The position numbers and the translations under genes are program-made. From assembly GCA_963678705.1 (NCBI GenBank), contig OY783213.1:16806451-16870450 (forward strand): DNA of 64,000 nucleotides, given 5' to 3'. Of the stretch, positions 38,498 through 49,807 are shown piece by piece. Origin of the DNA: Panorpa germanica. Lineage: Eukaryota; Arthropoda; Insecta; Mecoptera; Panorpidae. The notes under the pieces were generated by a model, which was given only the letters and a program-made list of their open reading frames with translations, was not told where the DNA came from and did not search any database. The first letter of the stretch is position 1; each line of letters opens with the position of its first letter.

Positions 38498-38843
38498 CCA
38501 AGTAACAATATTTATTTAGTTGTTGTTCAGTACTCGAACTGGTCATTTTTATATTTTGGTAAACAGTTATAAAAATTCTTAAGATATCTCAACGGGTATA
38601 TTGACTTACAGTAAATAAAGCATTCATATATGGTACCTACAACGGAGTTGAAAATCTATGGAAATATAATAGTGTTTCTATGCATTATCCAGAGGTGAAT
38701 CAGGCGGGTGTAAGACTGGAAACAAGCTCGGTTTTAGGCTCAAAGTTATATATTGATTAGCCAGCTTAGTTAAAGCCTCATCACGTTAAAATGCGGCGAA
38801 TTGTGATAATAGTATCAGGGACGCTTCTAAACTTAACTTAAAT

Positions 38844-38885
38844 ATGGTGCCTATGAGTCAGCACAACAAGAAAGAAGCGCTAGAG
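38844..38885 (+). CDS. candidate first coding exon (14 codons)
   Basis: ATG at 38844 (context AAATATGG, A at -3 and G at +4) opens MVPMSQHNKKEALE and meets a near-perfect donor GAG/GTAAGTAC, with GT at 38886. The intron would be phase 0. A second in-frame ATG lies at 38853. Upstream, another ATG near 38791 opens a short hydrophobic frame (MRRIVIIVSGTLLNLT) that ends before 38844 and would act as an upstream ORF if transcribed. The call rests on start context plus donor; no family can be inferred from 14 residues. Confidence 0.35.
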
Positions 38886-39400
38886 GTAAGTACATCGAAC
38901 AGTAACATGTTTTCATGAAATTTAATGTTTTTACAACGCTGTCTTTTAATTAGTATCACTTCTAGTGTACAACACCATAATTAGAAGATGAACCGTGGAA
39001 GAAATAACTGTTCCTCATCAAAAAGATGTTATTATCCTCATAAAAATAAAAATATTTCTCGCAAAAATTCACATGCTTTTAAGTATATCGCCATAATTCA
39101 CGAAATAAAGTGGTCTGAAATCAGCGTGACATCAATTAAATCATAAAAACGAACACTCAATAACCAAGCCATTAGACGACCGAATCAAATATTGATTTAT
39201 CCCATATATCACATTTACGATGTTTTTATATCTTCATTGCAATAATTTACCGGAGTTCATAAATTACCTGATATTCTTTTGGTCAGGTGTCTGAGCCAGT
39301 GGATACGTCGCGGCTTTTAACGTTTATTGTTGAACTGGTGTGGTGGGTGTAATGCGACAGCCGTAGTAACGGATTTCAGTGTAATGACATCCCACTTTAG
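38886..39400. other. non-coding stretch
   Basis: A+T-rich, becoming more balanced near 39290-39400. It would be intron if the exon at 38844 is real. Nothing else was recognised. Confidence 0.4.
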
Positions 39401-39453
39401 AGTTCAGTGGTCTACCGCGTTCGTAATCTCTGCGTGAAGGTGTAGGTTGAACC
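39401..39453 (+). repeat. tRNA-like SINE head or tRNA relic
   Basis: GTTCAGTGGTCTA (A-box-like) is followed about 35 bases later by AGGTTGAACCC (B-box-like), the spacing of an internal RNA polymerase III promoter. The acceptor-stem complement is not visible, so it is not a functional tRNA gene. It is most likely a decayed tRNA-derived SINE. Confidence 0.4.
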
Positions 39454-40698
39454 CAATTAATAATCGTCATGTTATTTTTTGATAAATGTATTATTAAGGA
39501 CGTAAATGATATCTTAATCTCGACCTACATCAAGCAATAATTTGGTTTACTTAATTTTTATATTATTATTTAGAATTTGAAGCAATTTCAACATCAAGTC
39601 TGAAGTTATTTTTTTTTGTTTAAATTTTAATATATGATAAAATATATGAACTTGATATTACATTTGCCAAAAACACAAATTACACATTAACATGTATTTA
39701 ATGCAACATTTAATCCACTGTATCGCTACTTTAAGATAGTTCTCATAAGAAACATACGTGACAAAATATTGACACGAGTTTAAAATATTTTCTATATGTT
39801 TTAAAAAGAGAGGAAGATGCTGACGATCACGAGGTTTGATCTGGACGTGTTTCATTCCACCATCACATCTTTCGTGATGTGATTCAGGAAATGGAAGTTA
39901 TTATACTCAGAACGTTATGTTTTAAAGTAATATAAATATATTAAGTTATTACACATTTGACAGGTTGAAATATTTTGTATGCAATTTGTTATAAAACTGA
40001 ACTGACATGTACGAGTACAATTCAACTATGTATTAGTGTGAGTGTAATGGCATTATATATGCTTTGCAAAATAATATGAAAGTGCTTCGAAAGATTCGCA
40101 AAATTTATTTCTTTTAAAGTATTTATTTAATGTCGGCCTAATTTCACACATCTCACAATATGTATTCAATTTAATTTTGATCCGTGAACCAAACTAGAAG
40201 ACACAGCAATCCGGCATAAAGTGTAAATGCTCTCGGCTATTTGTATAATTACACGCTTCTAGTTCATATGCGTTGATGTGCTTATAGATCGTTGCATTTG
40301 ACGCAGTCTGTTGCTACTGCTATGCACAAGAACTATCGACTGACAACTCGATGCTCCAGACAGACAACGTCCAGGAGACATTTTATAATTGAATTTATAA
40401 TTAATATTTATTATTTATGTGTCTCCATTTTCTGTTACTTCAGCGAAATATACGGGCAGTTTTCCGCGGCTTTTATTAAACACTAGTACTTACGGCTCAT
40501 GTTATATCTTTAAATAAAATCTGTCCTATAAATGTCACTGACATCATATAGATATACCATAACTTATGTATGCAGTACTGTAATATCATATTTTTTAAAA
40601 AATGCAGTTATAGTTATAAATTATATTAAATCATATAAAAGAAATGTACGTTACAAATTATTGTAACGAACAAATTTCTTTTTAATTGCAGTAATATG
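39454..40698. other. A+T-rich non-coding stretch
   Basis: No gene was seen. Frames of 64-65 codons (39658-39855 on -, 40292-40486 on +) have no supporting features. Confidence 0.5.
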
Positions 40699-40950
40699 TT
40701 ATAATTTAAAATTATCGTTAAAAATTATTGTTCCGGGAAATGGCATTAGTATGGGAATGAAGTAGAGTTTCGATTGAACTGCAACGTGCAGCGAACGAAC
40801 GGGATGGACATCTCGTCGTATTAACGGACTTATATGTACCATCAGAACACGTAATGGCTTATCCTGTGTTAACATGCTGCGATTTAAACGCGATTCGAGT
40901 AAGATAACGCCTGCGCTACGTCTCTCGCTTGCTATCGTCTCTGGAAGCAC
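40699..40950 (-). other. open frame in a balanced-composition island, unassigned
   Basis: An 83-codon minus frame (starts MLPETIASERRSAGVILLES) lies in a patch clearly richer in G+C than its flanks. The opposite strand is also open for about 60 codons to TAA at about 40955 (contains LSCVNMLRFKRDSSKITPAL), so strand cannot be decided. No splice donor of good quality flanks either reading. It may be an exon, a decayed transposon ORF or a regulatory island upstream of 41368. Confidence 0.25.
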
Positions 40951-41367
40951 ATTGTTATAATGTTGTATAAGGGTAAATTCAAAAATTTCCCACAGATCGC
41001 ATCAAACGCCTTTACTTTATTGAACAAAATGTCAAAGAGTTGCAAAGCAGAACTGCAGGTGCATACCGTGACAGCGATTAAGTCACTATGATGATCTGTA
41101 GACACTTACCTCAACAAACATATTTTCATCGCTAGGAAATTAATTTTCTAAGAATCCTTCTTAATAGAATATACGAGTATATGGCAATAAATGTTCCGGG
41201 TAATACTTTGCAATGAGCCTAATTTTTATGAAAACTAAACATTTCAGCAAATAGATATTTCTCGAAGCATTTACAAATATTTGTTGAAATATTTATTGGA
41301 ATTTGGTATTTAAACGTGATGTGTTTAACTGTAAGACATATGGCACACGGAAATAATTCGTGACACA

Positions 41368-41434
41368 ATGAAGCTACAAGCATCGAATGAGTCAACAAGT
41401 CGACAAGGAGCCAGTACGAGTATTCTAGAACACG
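41368..41434 (+). CDS. candidate first coding exon (22 codons plus one base)
   Basis: ATG at 41368 opens MKLQASNESTSRQGASTSIL then EH and one further base before a strong donor, CACG/GTGAGT (GT at 41435-41436). The intron would be phase 1. The exon and the following 270 bp have balanced composition and many CG dinucleotides, unlike the surrounding A+T-rich DNA, which fits a 5' gene region. The phase fits the candidate terminal exon at 56677, which starts with two bases of a split codon, and the island at about 51574-51672. Whether these belong together needs transcript evidence. Confidence 0.3.
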
Positions 41435-42930
41435 GTGAGTTATTCCGCAAGTGTCTAGCTCTAGGTGAATCCAGTCTGCAGCGGACTGCGTTCTAAGATG
41501 TGTGGACGAGACTCTAAGCGGAATTTAAGACGACAATGTATAGCATGCAGTACGAGTGCATACGATCTCCTATTGTTATAATATTAGGACGAAGATGAGC
41601 TAGGTAAAGAAAGAGATCGTGTCCCGAGAGAATAGAGAATGCACCGAATCGGCGTAGCGACTAAATGAGAGCGAGGAAAATGTTGGGATCCGGTGTGGCG
41701 GATTCACATTGCTCTGGTACATCAGAAATACGACTGTCTTATTAAAATATCATATAATTATAAGAAAACTTTATCTTTGTCATAGAAAGAGAAAGAGAGA
41801 GAGAGAGAGACAATATCGTATAAACATTTTGAACAAAGTGACAACGCTAATTTTTGATTGCGAGACCGAAATTTATAACGGCAGTGCAACAAGTAGATCA
41901 TTCTTGTTCTCGGAATATAAAGTTAAAAAAAAGAAAGCAGAACATTTTTAGGAGCGATAAAAAGCTACATGCCCAAGTATTTTTTTAATAAAAAAAAAAT
42001 TCTGCTAAAATTTTCGTCTCACTCACTCCCATTGCTTCCTGTTTAAATAATTCAAACTTTTAGGATAATTCGAAGATAGTACCCTTTATAATTCAAGAAT
42101 TGGGCCGCTGAATAGCCAGGTCCAATAATAGCACTTTGTACATTTCCATATTGTCCTCTGAGCAGGAAAATTCCACGCTAATCACAAAACTCATAGAGAT
42201 CGAACAATCCTGAAATAGTTTGCTATTAATGAATAGTTTGCTCATAAATGAGCAAAAAATAATTAAAGAACAGTTATTAATTAATCTAATCATGAACATA
42301 AAACGAAATCGTTTTAATTATAAAAAATAAACAAGTAAACAATTAGCGAGTTTTATAATCTGTGCTATAAAAACTTTCTATCGAGTTTTTTTGCAGCTAG
42401 CATGATTCTATTCTGCAGATCTATTCGTTAAGTTAACGTCCAGTCGTTGCATTGCGTTGGGTTTGGTTCCGTTGCACTCCAGGATCGCACATGACTGACA
42501 TATCACCATCAGTCAGACTAATTACAACCAGAGACGACATCCCATATTTTATTAGAATTTAAATTGATTACTTCCACAAAAAGAAAGACAGCTAATCACA
42601 TTCCGAAATGTGCGCACGTTTTTTTTACTTAATAAGAACTTGTGAACACGACTTTATACATCTTTAGAGAAAAAATGTATTCTGGGACTTCACTTGGTAA
42701 GTACAATACCGACTTTACCGACATTTACTGTTGTTTATATAGTTATTCTGCCATATATAAAATCACAGTCATACGTATATGGTAAAACAAATAAATTGTA
42801 GTTGAACATGTCGCGCATTATGGAGACTTAGAATGGTTATTTGTTGCTTAGAGTTTAGACTTTAGAAAAGCTTGCAATAATTTCATTAATCTTGTGATAT
42901 ATTTACAAATTAAACGTATTTACATTTTAA
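41435..42930. other. non-coding stretch, intron if 41368 is an exon
   Basis: Balanced composition to about 41700, then A+T-rich. A (GA)8 microsatellite is at 41795-41810. The 80-codon frame at 41709-41951 spans the microsatellite and is not credible. Confidence 0.45.
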
Positions 42931-43167
42931 ATGGAAAGTAGTAAATATTTATCTGTAAGACTGGCATGTATCATTGATGGTGCGGGTGGCACAATTGCTT
43001 TAGGACCTAGAGGTCTTAAGATTACCATAAACAACCTGCAAGTAATATTAACTGCGAAAAAAGGATCGAATAAATTGAGCTTCAGGGTTGAAACAAGGAT
43101 GACGTTCAAGTCTTTAGGATTTTATATTTACCATTTGTTAATCTTTATTGAGATCAAATTGAATTGA
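42931..43167 (+). other. overlapping open frames, unassigned
   Basis: A 78-codon + frame from ATG at 42931 contains RLACIIDGAGGTIALGPRGL. The minus strand over the same bases is open for 60 codons (contains ILRPLGPKAIVPPAPSMIHA). Both look somewhat protein-like in the middle 150 bp. This may be a short relic of a repeat ORF. I cannot choose a strand or name a family. Confidence 0.25.
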
Positions 43168-43444
43168 GGAATATTTCATTTAGTAGTTTGGATTCGTATA
43201 AGCATTTATAAATATATTAATTTTGACCATTTTCTCTTATTAAGTTTCTTTAAAACTAACAACATATTTATACTCGTACATTAATAGAGAGTTTTAGTTT
43301 TTAAAGCAACACCTGTTACTACTTGTTAATTAATTTTAATTATGATATGTCAAGAATGTTTTTTCTCATATAATAATTCAGTCTTTTAATTAGTTTCAGC
43401 TTGTGTAATAAAGACATTAAGGTAAACGAATAGTTGGTGATAAT

Positions 43445-43582
43445 TTAATTAAAAATGCTGAATACCCAAGTTATTACCACGTTTGGAACTTGAGAGTTTC
43501 TGAAATCTGTGATGCGGTTGACATCTCTTGATGCCGGTAACTCGGTGGCTGCTTGGTGTCGGCAGACGGTAGTCAGCGGCAT
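43445..43582 (-). CDS. candidate 45-codon ORF, unknown
   Basis: ATG (complement of 43580-43582) opens 45 codons to TAA at 43445-43447. The N-terminal two thirds, MPLTTVCRHQAATELPASRD then VNRITDF, is encoded by distinctly G+C-rich DNA, whereas the last 15 codons run into A+T-rich sequence. That pattern suggests a conserved or recently inserted block whose stop is accidental. No domain is recognised. It may derive from an interspersed repeat that is read in some annotations as protein. Confidence 0.25.
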   Translation of the reverse strand: MPLTTVCRHQAATELPASRDVNRITDFRNSQVPNVVITWVFSIFN

Positions 43583-44100
43583 ACTTTATCTATCTATTCG
43601 AACTCACATTGAACTTAAGACTCGATAATTGAAGCAACATGGAAATAATCATTTTAAGTATAGGAATGTATAGATGGTAAAACGAGAAATTCTTACATTG
43701 ATAATGTGATAATGTAGGACACTCTGGAATATGTTGGGTTGGTAACCGGCTCGGCCAACATGCTTGATCTTTTATGGGTATTGCAACTATCTATATTAAT
43801 TTTCTACTACCACCAATATTGTTTGTCTATTAAATTTCGATTTTTCGGAGATATAAAAAGAAACACTTACAATGTACGTGTCGAAAAGCTCAAGGAAATC
43901 AAAGAGATGCAATAATGAAAATTAATTTTACTTTAACACAAAATATTAGTAGTTCAAATTAACAAGCGGTATTTTCTTGTTAACTGATGTTGGTCATGTA
44001 TGTAACCCTAACATATTTAAGTGTGTGTAGGGCCTTTAAGTGTCTCTTAAATACAAAAAGTAAACAATGACATTACAAGTAAACGCACATCCGGAATGTC

Positions 44101-44289
44101 TTGTCTAACGCGGATTTCAAATGCAGATATGATCGTTTGGCATTAGATTGTTACGGTGTTCCATGTTGCGTTATAGCGGGTGAGCCTGTGCTATCTCTAC
44201 CGCCTTTCACTGGTAGATTCCTTGGACCATCAACATTTACCATAAGAATCATTAGTACCGTTCCTTACTTGGAACTTATCAGAAAATAA
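44101..44289 (+). pseudogene. degenerate repeat-like ORF without ATG
   Basis: The frame runs 62 codons from TTG at 44101 to TAA at 44287-44289 and contains DCYGVPCCVIAGEPVLSLPP then FTGRFLGPSTFT. The minus strand is open over the core too (contains VDGPRNLPVKGGRDSTGSPA). Proline, glycine and cysteine codons concentrate in a 130-bp G+C-richer block. It reads like a fragment of an interspersed repeat and not a gene. It lies about 115 bp upstream of the dispersed repeat at 44404. Confidence 0.25.
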
Positions 44290-44403
44290 GACACTATGAC
44301 ACTATGTGTATGTATAAATATACCGTACGTGACCAAAATGTCATTTATCTATGAATACTTACAGCATACTACTTTTTCCCTTTTCACATCGTTGGGTGTA
44401 ACG

Positions 44404-44580
44404 TACAGTGCATTGGGCTTTCCTATAACGTTGAATCCCTTTAATAATTAAAGAAACAAAATTATTTTTGTAATTGTTAATATTTCCTAAAATGCATATA
44501 AGAAGTTATTAAAAAATAATTGCCATATTTGCCAATAATTGTCAATTTTATCAATATATAGTTCCTTTTTATAGATATGA
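44404..44580 (+). repeat. dispersed repeat family, copy 2
   Basis: Second copy of the family at 6372-6546, same orientation, about three quarters identical with small indels. Here it is not followed by the AGGACACAAGCCCATT arm. A diverged CATTCTTGTGTGATTT stands at the equivalent place. Confidence 0.6.
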
Positions 44581-45656
44581 AGTCATTCTTGTGTGATTTG
44601 GTGTGGAATCCTTTAAAATCACCGTCACAGAGTGTATAACGATCAATAAAGTATGAATAAGTGACACCAGGTGACTGTGCAGTACCGTAATTTGTAAACC
44701 TGCGGCACCTGACCTATACAACGCGCATTTTACGATACGGTACCGGAATACTGAACGGCAATCACACAAAAAACCTGTAAAGTGATCAAAAGATGACTAG
44801 ACCGCTATGCAAATCAGCAGCTGAACATCGAACACCGTAAACTGCAGTGTGAGCCAAAGTTAGGATAAATACCAGGAATGATTTATTAATAACTTGCTGT
44901 TTAACACTAATTGTGTGTCTTCTTGCTGTTATTTTTTATATTTAAATAATTGAAGCTATGGTCTAGATTTCTGGCCATAGTCTGGTAACATCTGGTAAAA
45001 TAGTAGATAAAAAATGTGTGACGTCATAAACCACTACATTCCGCATACATTCCGTAGAGGTATATGTGACATAATACAATACATAAGAAGGTCTATTGTA
45101 GTCCGTACTTTACATAAATCTATGCTTCCCTGTGTTATAAAAATAATACGTAAGAAATTAGAATGTTTCCTCATGTAAGCTTTTACAATAATTTGGTGTA
45201 ATATGCGAGTTTACATTTTGCGTTTAATGAGTATATTATTAGCGTGCGGTAATTGTCGTGACAATAAGGAAATCAACATAACTTAAAGTAACAAATGGAT
45301 GCTACTCGCCGCTATGTGGTGTACAGTTGCATCTTTAGTTATTGCAGTTACCACAAAGTCAGTTCAACTATAGTTTAATAAAGATATATGTAGTCTCATT
45401 CAAAATAGTTTTACAATACGAGTAGATAAAGGTTACATTTCCTGATCTTCAGTTCACGTTACCAACATAATGTCACTGAGTCTCTGGCGCCCCTAAGGCT
45501 TTAAAGGAGCGCCCGTCTTGTAGTTGGACACACCATTCTCTGTACTGTTGCAAGCAATTAGCTAAGCTCGGCGTGTAGGCGAATCGAGTCATGATCTCTA
45601 CTGGCCAGTTATTCACATGCAATTATATGGAACAATATCTCAAATGGATATTTCCG
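44581..45656. other. A+T-rich non-coding stretch
   Basis: No gene is supported. GGCGCCCCTAAGGCTTTAAA at 45486-45505, continuing to 45509, recurs in shortened form at 48635-48655. Confidence 0.45.
45486..45509 (+). repeat. short dispersed motif, copy 1 of 2
   Basis: GGCGCCCCTAAGGCTTTAAA followed by GGAG aligns with GGCGCCTAAGCTGTAAAGGA followed by G at 48635-48655, with a 2-bp and a 1-bp gap. Both sit in small G+C-rich patches. Confidence 0.35.
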
Positions 45657-45989
45657 TTAAAGAGTAAAGTCCTGTTCAAAAGGAGAACAAAAGCTGTGTT
45701 TGAAATATTGAAACCTTCGTAACTGTATTCTTATGTTCGAGTTAAGGGATCCCACACAGTTAAATATGTTGGGCTTGTCTCTGAATCGAGCATGTTCATG
45801 ATTACGAAGAACATAGTTGGTGTGTTCCCTTTCAACATGACCCTGGTGCCAGCATACTTGTTTGCAAAACGTTTGCTTGTTAACTAACTGATGTTGGCGA
45901 CATGTGTATTGGAAACCGCGAGCATGCTCGGTCTTGGTCTTTAACATGGAAGTGCACTTTAATTCATTGTATTTTACAACTTGTTCCAC
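45657..45989 (-). CDS. longest open frame of the window, 110 codons, unknown
   Basis: The frame opens at GTG (complement of 45987-45989), not ATG; the first internal ATG is at codon 15 (MLKTKTEHARGFQYT). It ends at TAA 45657-45659. It is rich in H, C, Q and N (for example FCKQVCWHQGHVEREHTNY) and holds an imperfect internal repeat, EHARGF and EHARFR. Composition is slightly more G+C-rich than average. Frames of this size are expected a few times by chance at this base composition, and no zinc-finger spacing is consistent. It could be a decayed transposon ORF. Confidence 0.25.
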   Translation of the reverse strand: MEQVVKYNELKCTSMLKTKTEHARGFQYTCRQHQLVNKQTFCKQVCWHQGHVEREHTNYVLRNHEHARFRDKPNIFNCVGSLNSNIRIQLRRFQYFKHSFCSPFEQDFTL

Positions 45990-46110
45990 TTTTTGATGTA
46001 TAATGTAAAGTTGTAGACGAAGAGTTAAATCGAAAGAGATATCATTATTTAGTCATGAAATAATAACATTAATAAATTATATGGCACACTTAGCCAAGTT
46101 AGGCGCGTAC

Positions 46111-46170
46111 CTCGTTCGGCCGTTGTATTCGCCCACGGCCAATCATCGCCTGTCGCTTCAATCGGTCCAT
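46111..46170 (-). CDS. candidate 20-codon first coding exon
   Basis: On the minus strand ATG (complement of 46168-46170) opens MDRLKRQAMIGRGRIQRPNE and meets a donor-like GAG/GTACGCG (GT at 46110-46109), phase 0. The frame also stays open upstream to about 46246 (contains VDAPIFIIY), so it could be a longer internal exon. The block is G+C- and CG-rich in an A+T-rich setting. The donor lacks the preferred A at +4. No family is recognised. Confidence 0.25.
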
Positions 46171-46404
46171 GTAAATGATGAAGATGGGAGCATCAACTCG
46201 TCTTACGTTAAGTGTAATATGTAATACAGAACCAATATAGCAAATTGCCTAGTTAACGAGCAACAGAATTTGATTGGATTTGAAATGTCATGTGATTTAT
46301 TAGATCTTCAATTAAATTAACCATCAATAAAAAAATTACCTGTATACAGTTCAATCAATATTCATCAAACTTTCTCAGCAGATTTCTTCTTGAACGACGT
46401 ATGT

Positions 46405-46423
46405 GTATGTATGTATGTATGTA
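46405..46423 (+). repeat. tetranucleotide microsatellite
   Basis: GTAT/ATGT units are repeated about 4.5 times. No further comment. Confidence 0.7.
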
Positions 46424-46693
46424 CGTAACTCTCATTCAATATTAGTCGATTCATAATGCAGCTTCAAGTTAATTACTTTATGTAAACTATAGGATGGAGT
46501 TACTAATTTACGACTTACACGTACGGAAATTATGAATAAAGTACTTTGCAAATATAGTCAGTTTTTGCGTTACGTATTTACTTTCAGTGCATTAAAATAT
46601 TGCAGCAAGAAATTTCTAAATTTCACTCAATTTTACAACAACTAATTTGGTTAATTTCAAAAACATTTTTACAGCTAATGACTGCGAAGTATC

Positions 46694-46933
46694 TTAGGTA
46701 TTCTTCTTCATTGAGTCAAAGAGATCGTTTCTTCCTCTAGTTTTGCGAAGAAGAGTATATAAATCTAAATCCTGGATTTCACAAGCCAGTAATGCCATGC
46801 GGTAGATTTTAAAGTCTTCGAAATTCAAATTGCCTGATGTGGCCATCTCGTTCCATCAAAGCACGGAACTGGCCTGCTTTACCAAGGAAGCATCAAAGCC
46901 CCTAAAAGTAAATAAACTTAGAGCCCCATGATC
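46694..46933 (-). pseudogene. coding relic with intact 50-codon 3' part, unknown family
   Basis: ATG (complement of 46844-46846, context GAGATGG) opens a clean 50-codon frame: MATSGNLNFEDFKIYRMALL, ACEIQDLDLYTLL, then RKTRGRNDLFDSMKKNT and TAA at 46694-46696. The same frame continues upstream through one TGA (46856-46858) into RGFDASLVKQASSVL and stays open to 46933. An acceptor-like TTTACTTTTAG precedes GGGCTTTGATGC. Residue composition is protein-like (regular hydrophobic spacing, amphipathic helix pattern). One stop codon in an otherwise continuous frame suggests a decayed retrocopy or transposon ORF, or a working 50-residue terminal frame. I do not recognise the family. Confidence 0.4.
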
Positions 46934-49793
46934 TTATTACTCACTAATTGTAATTTTCCCCAGCATCCAGCACAGTGAATGAATAATTATTTATTTGGAT
47001 TCCATTAACCCTTAGGCTGTGAGTAGGTATGATCCTCCGCATGCTAAAAACTCCAGAACACGTACGCTGCGCCGCTCTACTCACACGACAAGCAAAACTT
47101 TCAACACGTGGGAATACCTTAACGGAGGTTGAAAGTTAAACCAAGTTAAAACCATTTTTAAACCTAGTAACCTTATAGAATCATCATTAATCATTAAATT
47201 ATCTGATTGCAGTACTTAAGGTCTGTCTCCATTACGGCGTTGTGTAAAATCATCGTTAATTAATATTTTATTGTTGTTTAGATTTAATGTTTGATTGATT
47301 TGTTATATACGAGTATGTTTTATAGTTATATTTTAGAACCAACCCAATCCCAGCCCTCCTCTTCAGTCCCCAACCCTATGATCATTAAATCATGTAAATT
47401 TGTATCATTTCAAATTGATTGAAATGTCAGTGATATTTATTATTCAGTATTGATACTTTTTTGGGTTGCCTTCCAGTTGATTAGGATACAATTCTGTTAC
47501 TTTGACTAAGAAGAATTAAAAATTTCCCAAAATAATGTATATTAATCCTAATTTTTATAGAATAAGGAAGTGCGGACCATTGAACCATGAGATATGCCTA
47601 TGTTGTTTTCTACTTAAATTCATTATATACGAACACATATTATATTTCACGAATAAATTAATTCCAAATGTTAACGGAGTTAATTACACCGACCCATGGC
47701 AACGCAACAAATTGAATTTGTCATCTGATCCTTGTGTTTCTTCATCTAACAATTTCTAGTTATTGATGTATCATTAGTTTCTTTCTTTTAAATACATTTA
47801 TTTTGTGGTTTAATTACCAATGTGGGAAGATGAACCGTTTTATTGCAAATTAATGTAAAAGACATCAATATTTGGTGGTATATGACAACGGTATGTTGTA
47901 CATAGCGGGATTCTGCCAAAATCGTACGTGAAATATGTTTTTGTAGAATTTCTCACATAATATTTCTGTCTTCTTTGTGTGTATGGGTAAATATGTTAAA
48001 GCGAGTTGTACTTATGGCGGAGACACATTCCGTTACTAATTAAAGAAAAATTTAATTGCAATAACTATCAATTTATTGTTTTAACAAAATATTAAATTAG
48101 TAATTCACACGATGACTTAAGACAATAGACTTTCTAAGCATAATTACATACATATATTTATGGTTTAATAAATATAAAAGATAATTTCAGTAAAACACAA
48201 ATATTCTTGAAATCGCCTTTTCTGATTTTAATGACAATTTGTCATTTTATGATCTTTTAATTCAAAATTCGATTTATTCAAGAAAACAAAACATTATTCT
48301 AACCCGATAAACACAGTTACGGGTAGTTATAGTTCATTTAATATACGATTATCAAATATTGCCTTACTTTATCGTTACGTAAACGATTTTACTTAATATT
48401 CTACATTTTATGACTTATTTTATTGCTTTTAGAAAAATAAACCTATCTTTTTGAGTGTTAGCATAATTATAAAACTTGTTAGAGCACCTTTTTAGGGATA
48501 TAATCCTTACTTACAGAAGAATAGTTATGAAATAATAAAATATAACTTTTTAGATTAAATATTACTATATTTTGCCAGGATCAGTCCGAGGTCCGAGGTG
48601 GGAGATGCGAGGCGTGAAAGATGCTGTCGTATGGGGCGCCTAAGCTGTAAAGGAGGAGTGAAAAATGTAAATTAATTTTAAAGTAGTCATATAAAATATT
48701 ACATAAATACAAAGATACATACATATTTTGCGCTTTACTGGTATATCTTACATTTCGAAACACCTTGTATTTTTATTTAGTATTTAAACCGCAAATACAA
48801 TAAGATATTAATTATAAAAAAATTTTGTTATGTAATTTTCTACATTCCTTTTCATTACTTGTATTTGAAAAAGAACTATTATTATAGTTTAATGGCATAA
48901 TGGTAGACTACCAATTAAATTACGGGCTAAGTGATTAAAAACACTCAAACACAGTAACGAACTATGCTTGAGGCCCAAAAAACGTGTAATTTGGGCCCTA
49001 AAATCGAACTGAAAAAGAAAAGTGGGTAGCATAAAATCTGAAATATTACTTACAGAGGACAAAGCCTGAATTTTACGGATCAGCCCAAAACAAAGGTCTA
49101 ATCCGCTCCTGTATATCTGTTAGCAAAGGAAGCTCTTAAGATAAATGTTTTATTAGTTTTTTGTGTGGTGATTTAACAATTTTGTAAATACTCGTAGATA
49201 ATTTTACGTGTTTTGCTACGGTTAGTTTGTGATTTACTTAGCCGCTGCGTCAGCCACAAGATCCGTGCAAAAAAGAATTAGATTCGGATATTAAAAGAAT
49301 ACATCTATTATAATACTAATGTATGGTGATTTATTGGAAGTGGAATCAGTTCATCACCGACACCGTCCTACCGTTCTGCGTTCGTGTTTCCCAGACTTTG
49401 AGATTGCCTGTTGAACAAACAATTATCTAAGAGAATTGGGTTCGGAAACTTGGTAATTATTTTTTTGTTCGTTTGAAGTTTTGCGCGATTATTATTAGTT
49501 GCTAATACTTTTTTTTAACTAATATCTTTGTTGTTTTAAAATCTTCTCCGCATTATTTCTGGGTAGTGATTTTTAAAGTGCAAAGTCAAATTTTACGAAT
49601 TTTTACGAGTTTTGGTAAAAAATGGAGTGGTGTTGTCAACGAGTATGCAGGAACGACTGAGTTATCCGAGGTGGTCAGTGTGCTTACTGATAGACAGGAT
49701 ATGGAATGTAGCGGATATAAAAGTATAGGTGTAATAATAAATGAAATGTAAATATGTAAAATGTTAATAAAATGAATTAAGAAGGGCGAAAAA
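46934..49793. other. A+T-rich non-coding stretch
   Basis: No gene is supported. A G+C-rich patch at 48575-48660 contains TCCGAGG twice in tandem and the motif at 48635. Frames at 47535-47759, 48581-48763 and 49566-49751 have no support. Confidence 0.5.
48635..48655 (+). repeat. short dispersed motif, copy 2 of 2
   Basis: Shortened match to 45486-45509, same orientation. Confidence 0.35.
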
Positions 49794-49807
49794 AGGACCG
49801 TGGTCCT
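49794..49807 (+). repeat. dispersed hairpin motif, copy 2 of 3
   Basis: AGGAC CGTG GTCCT followed by AGGAA, preceded by GGCGAAAAA. The GGCGA-A-rich leader is shared with the copy at 61295. See copy 1 for the paired substitution. Confidence 0.55.
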
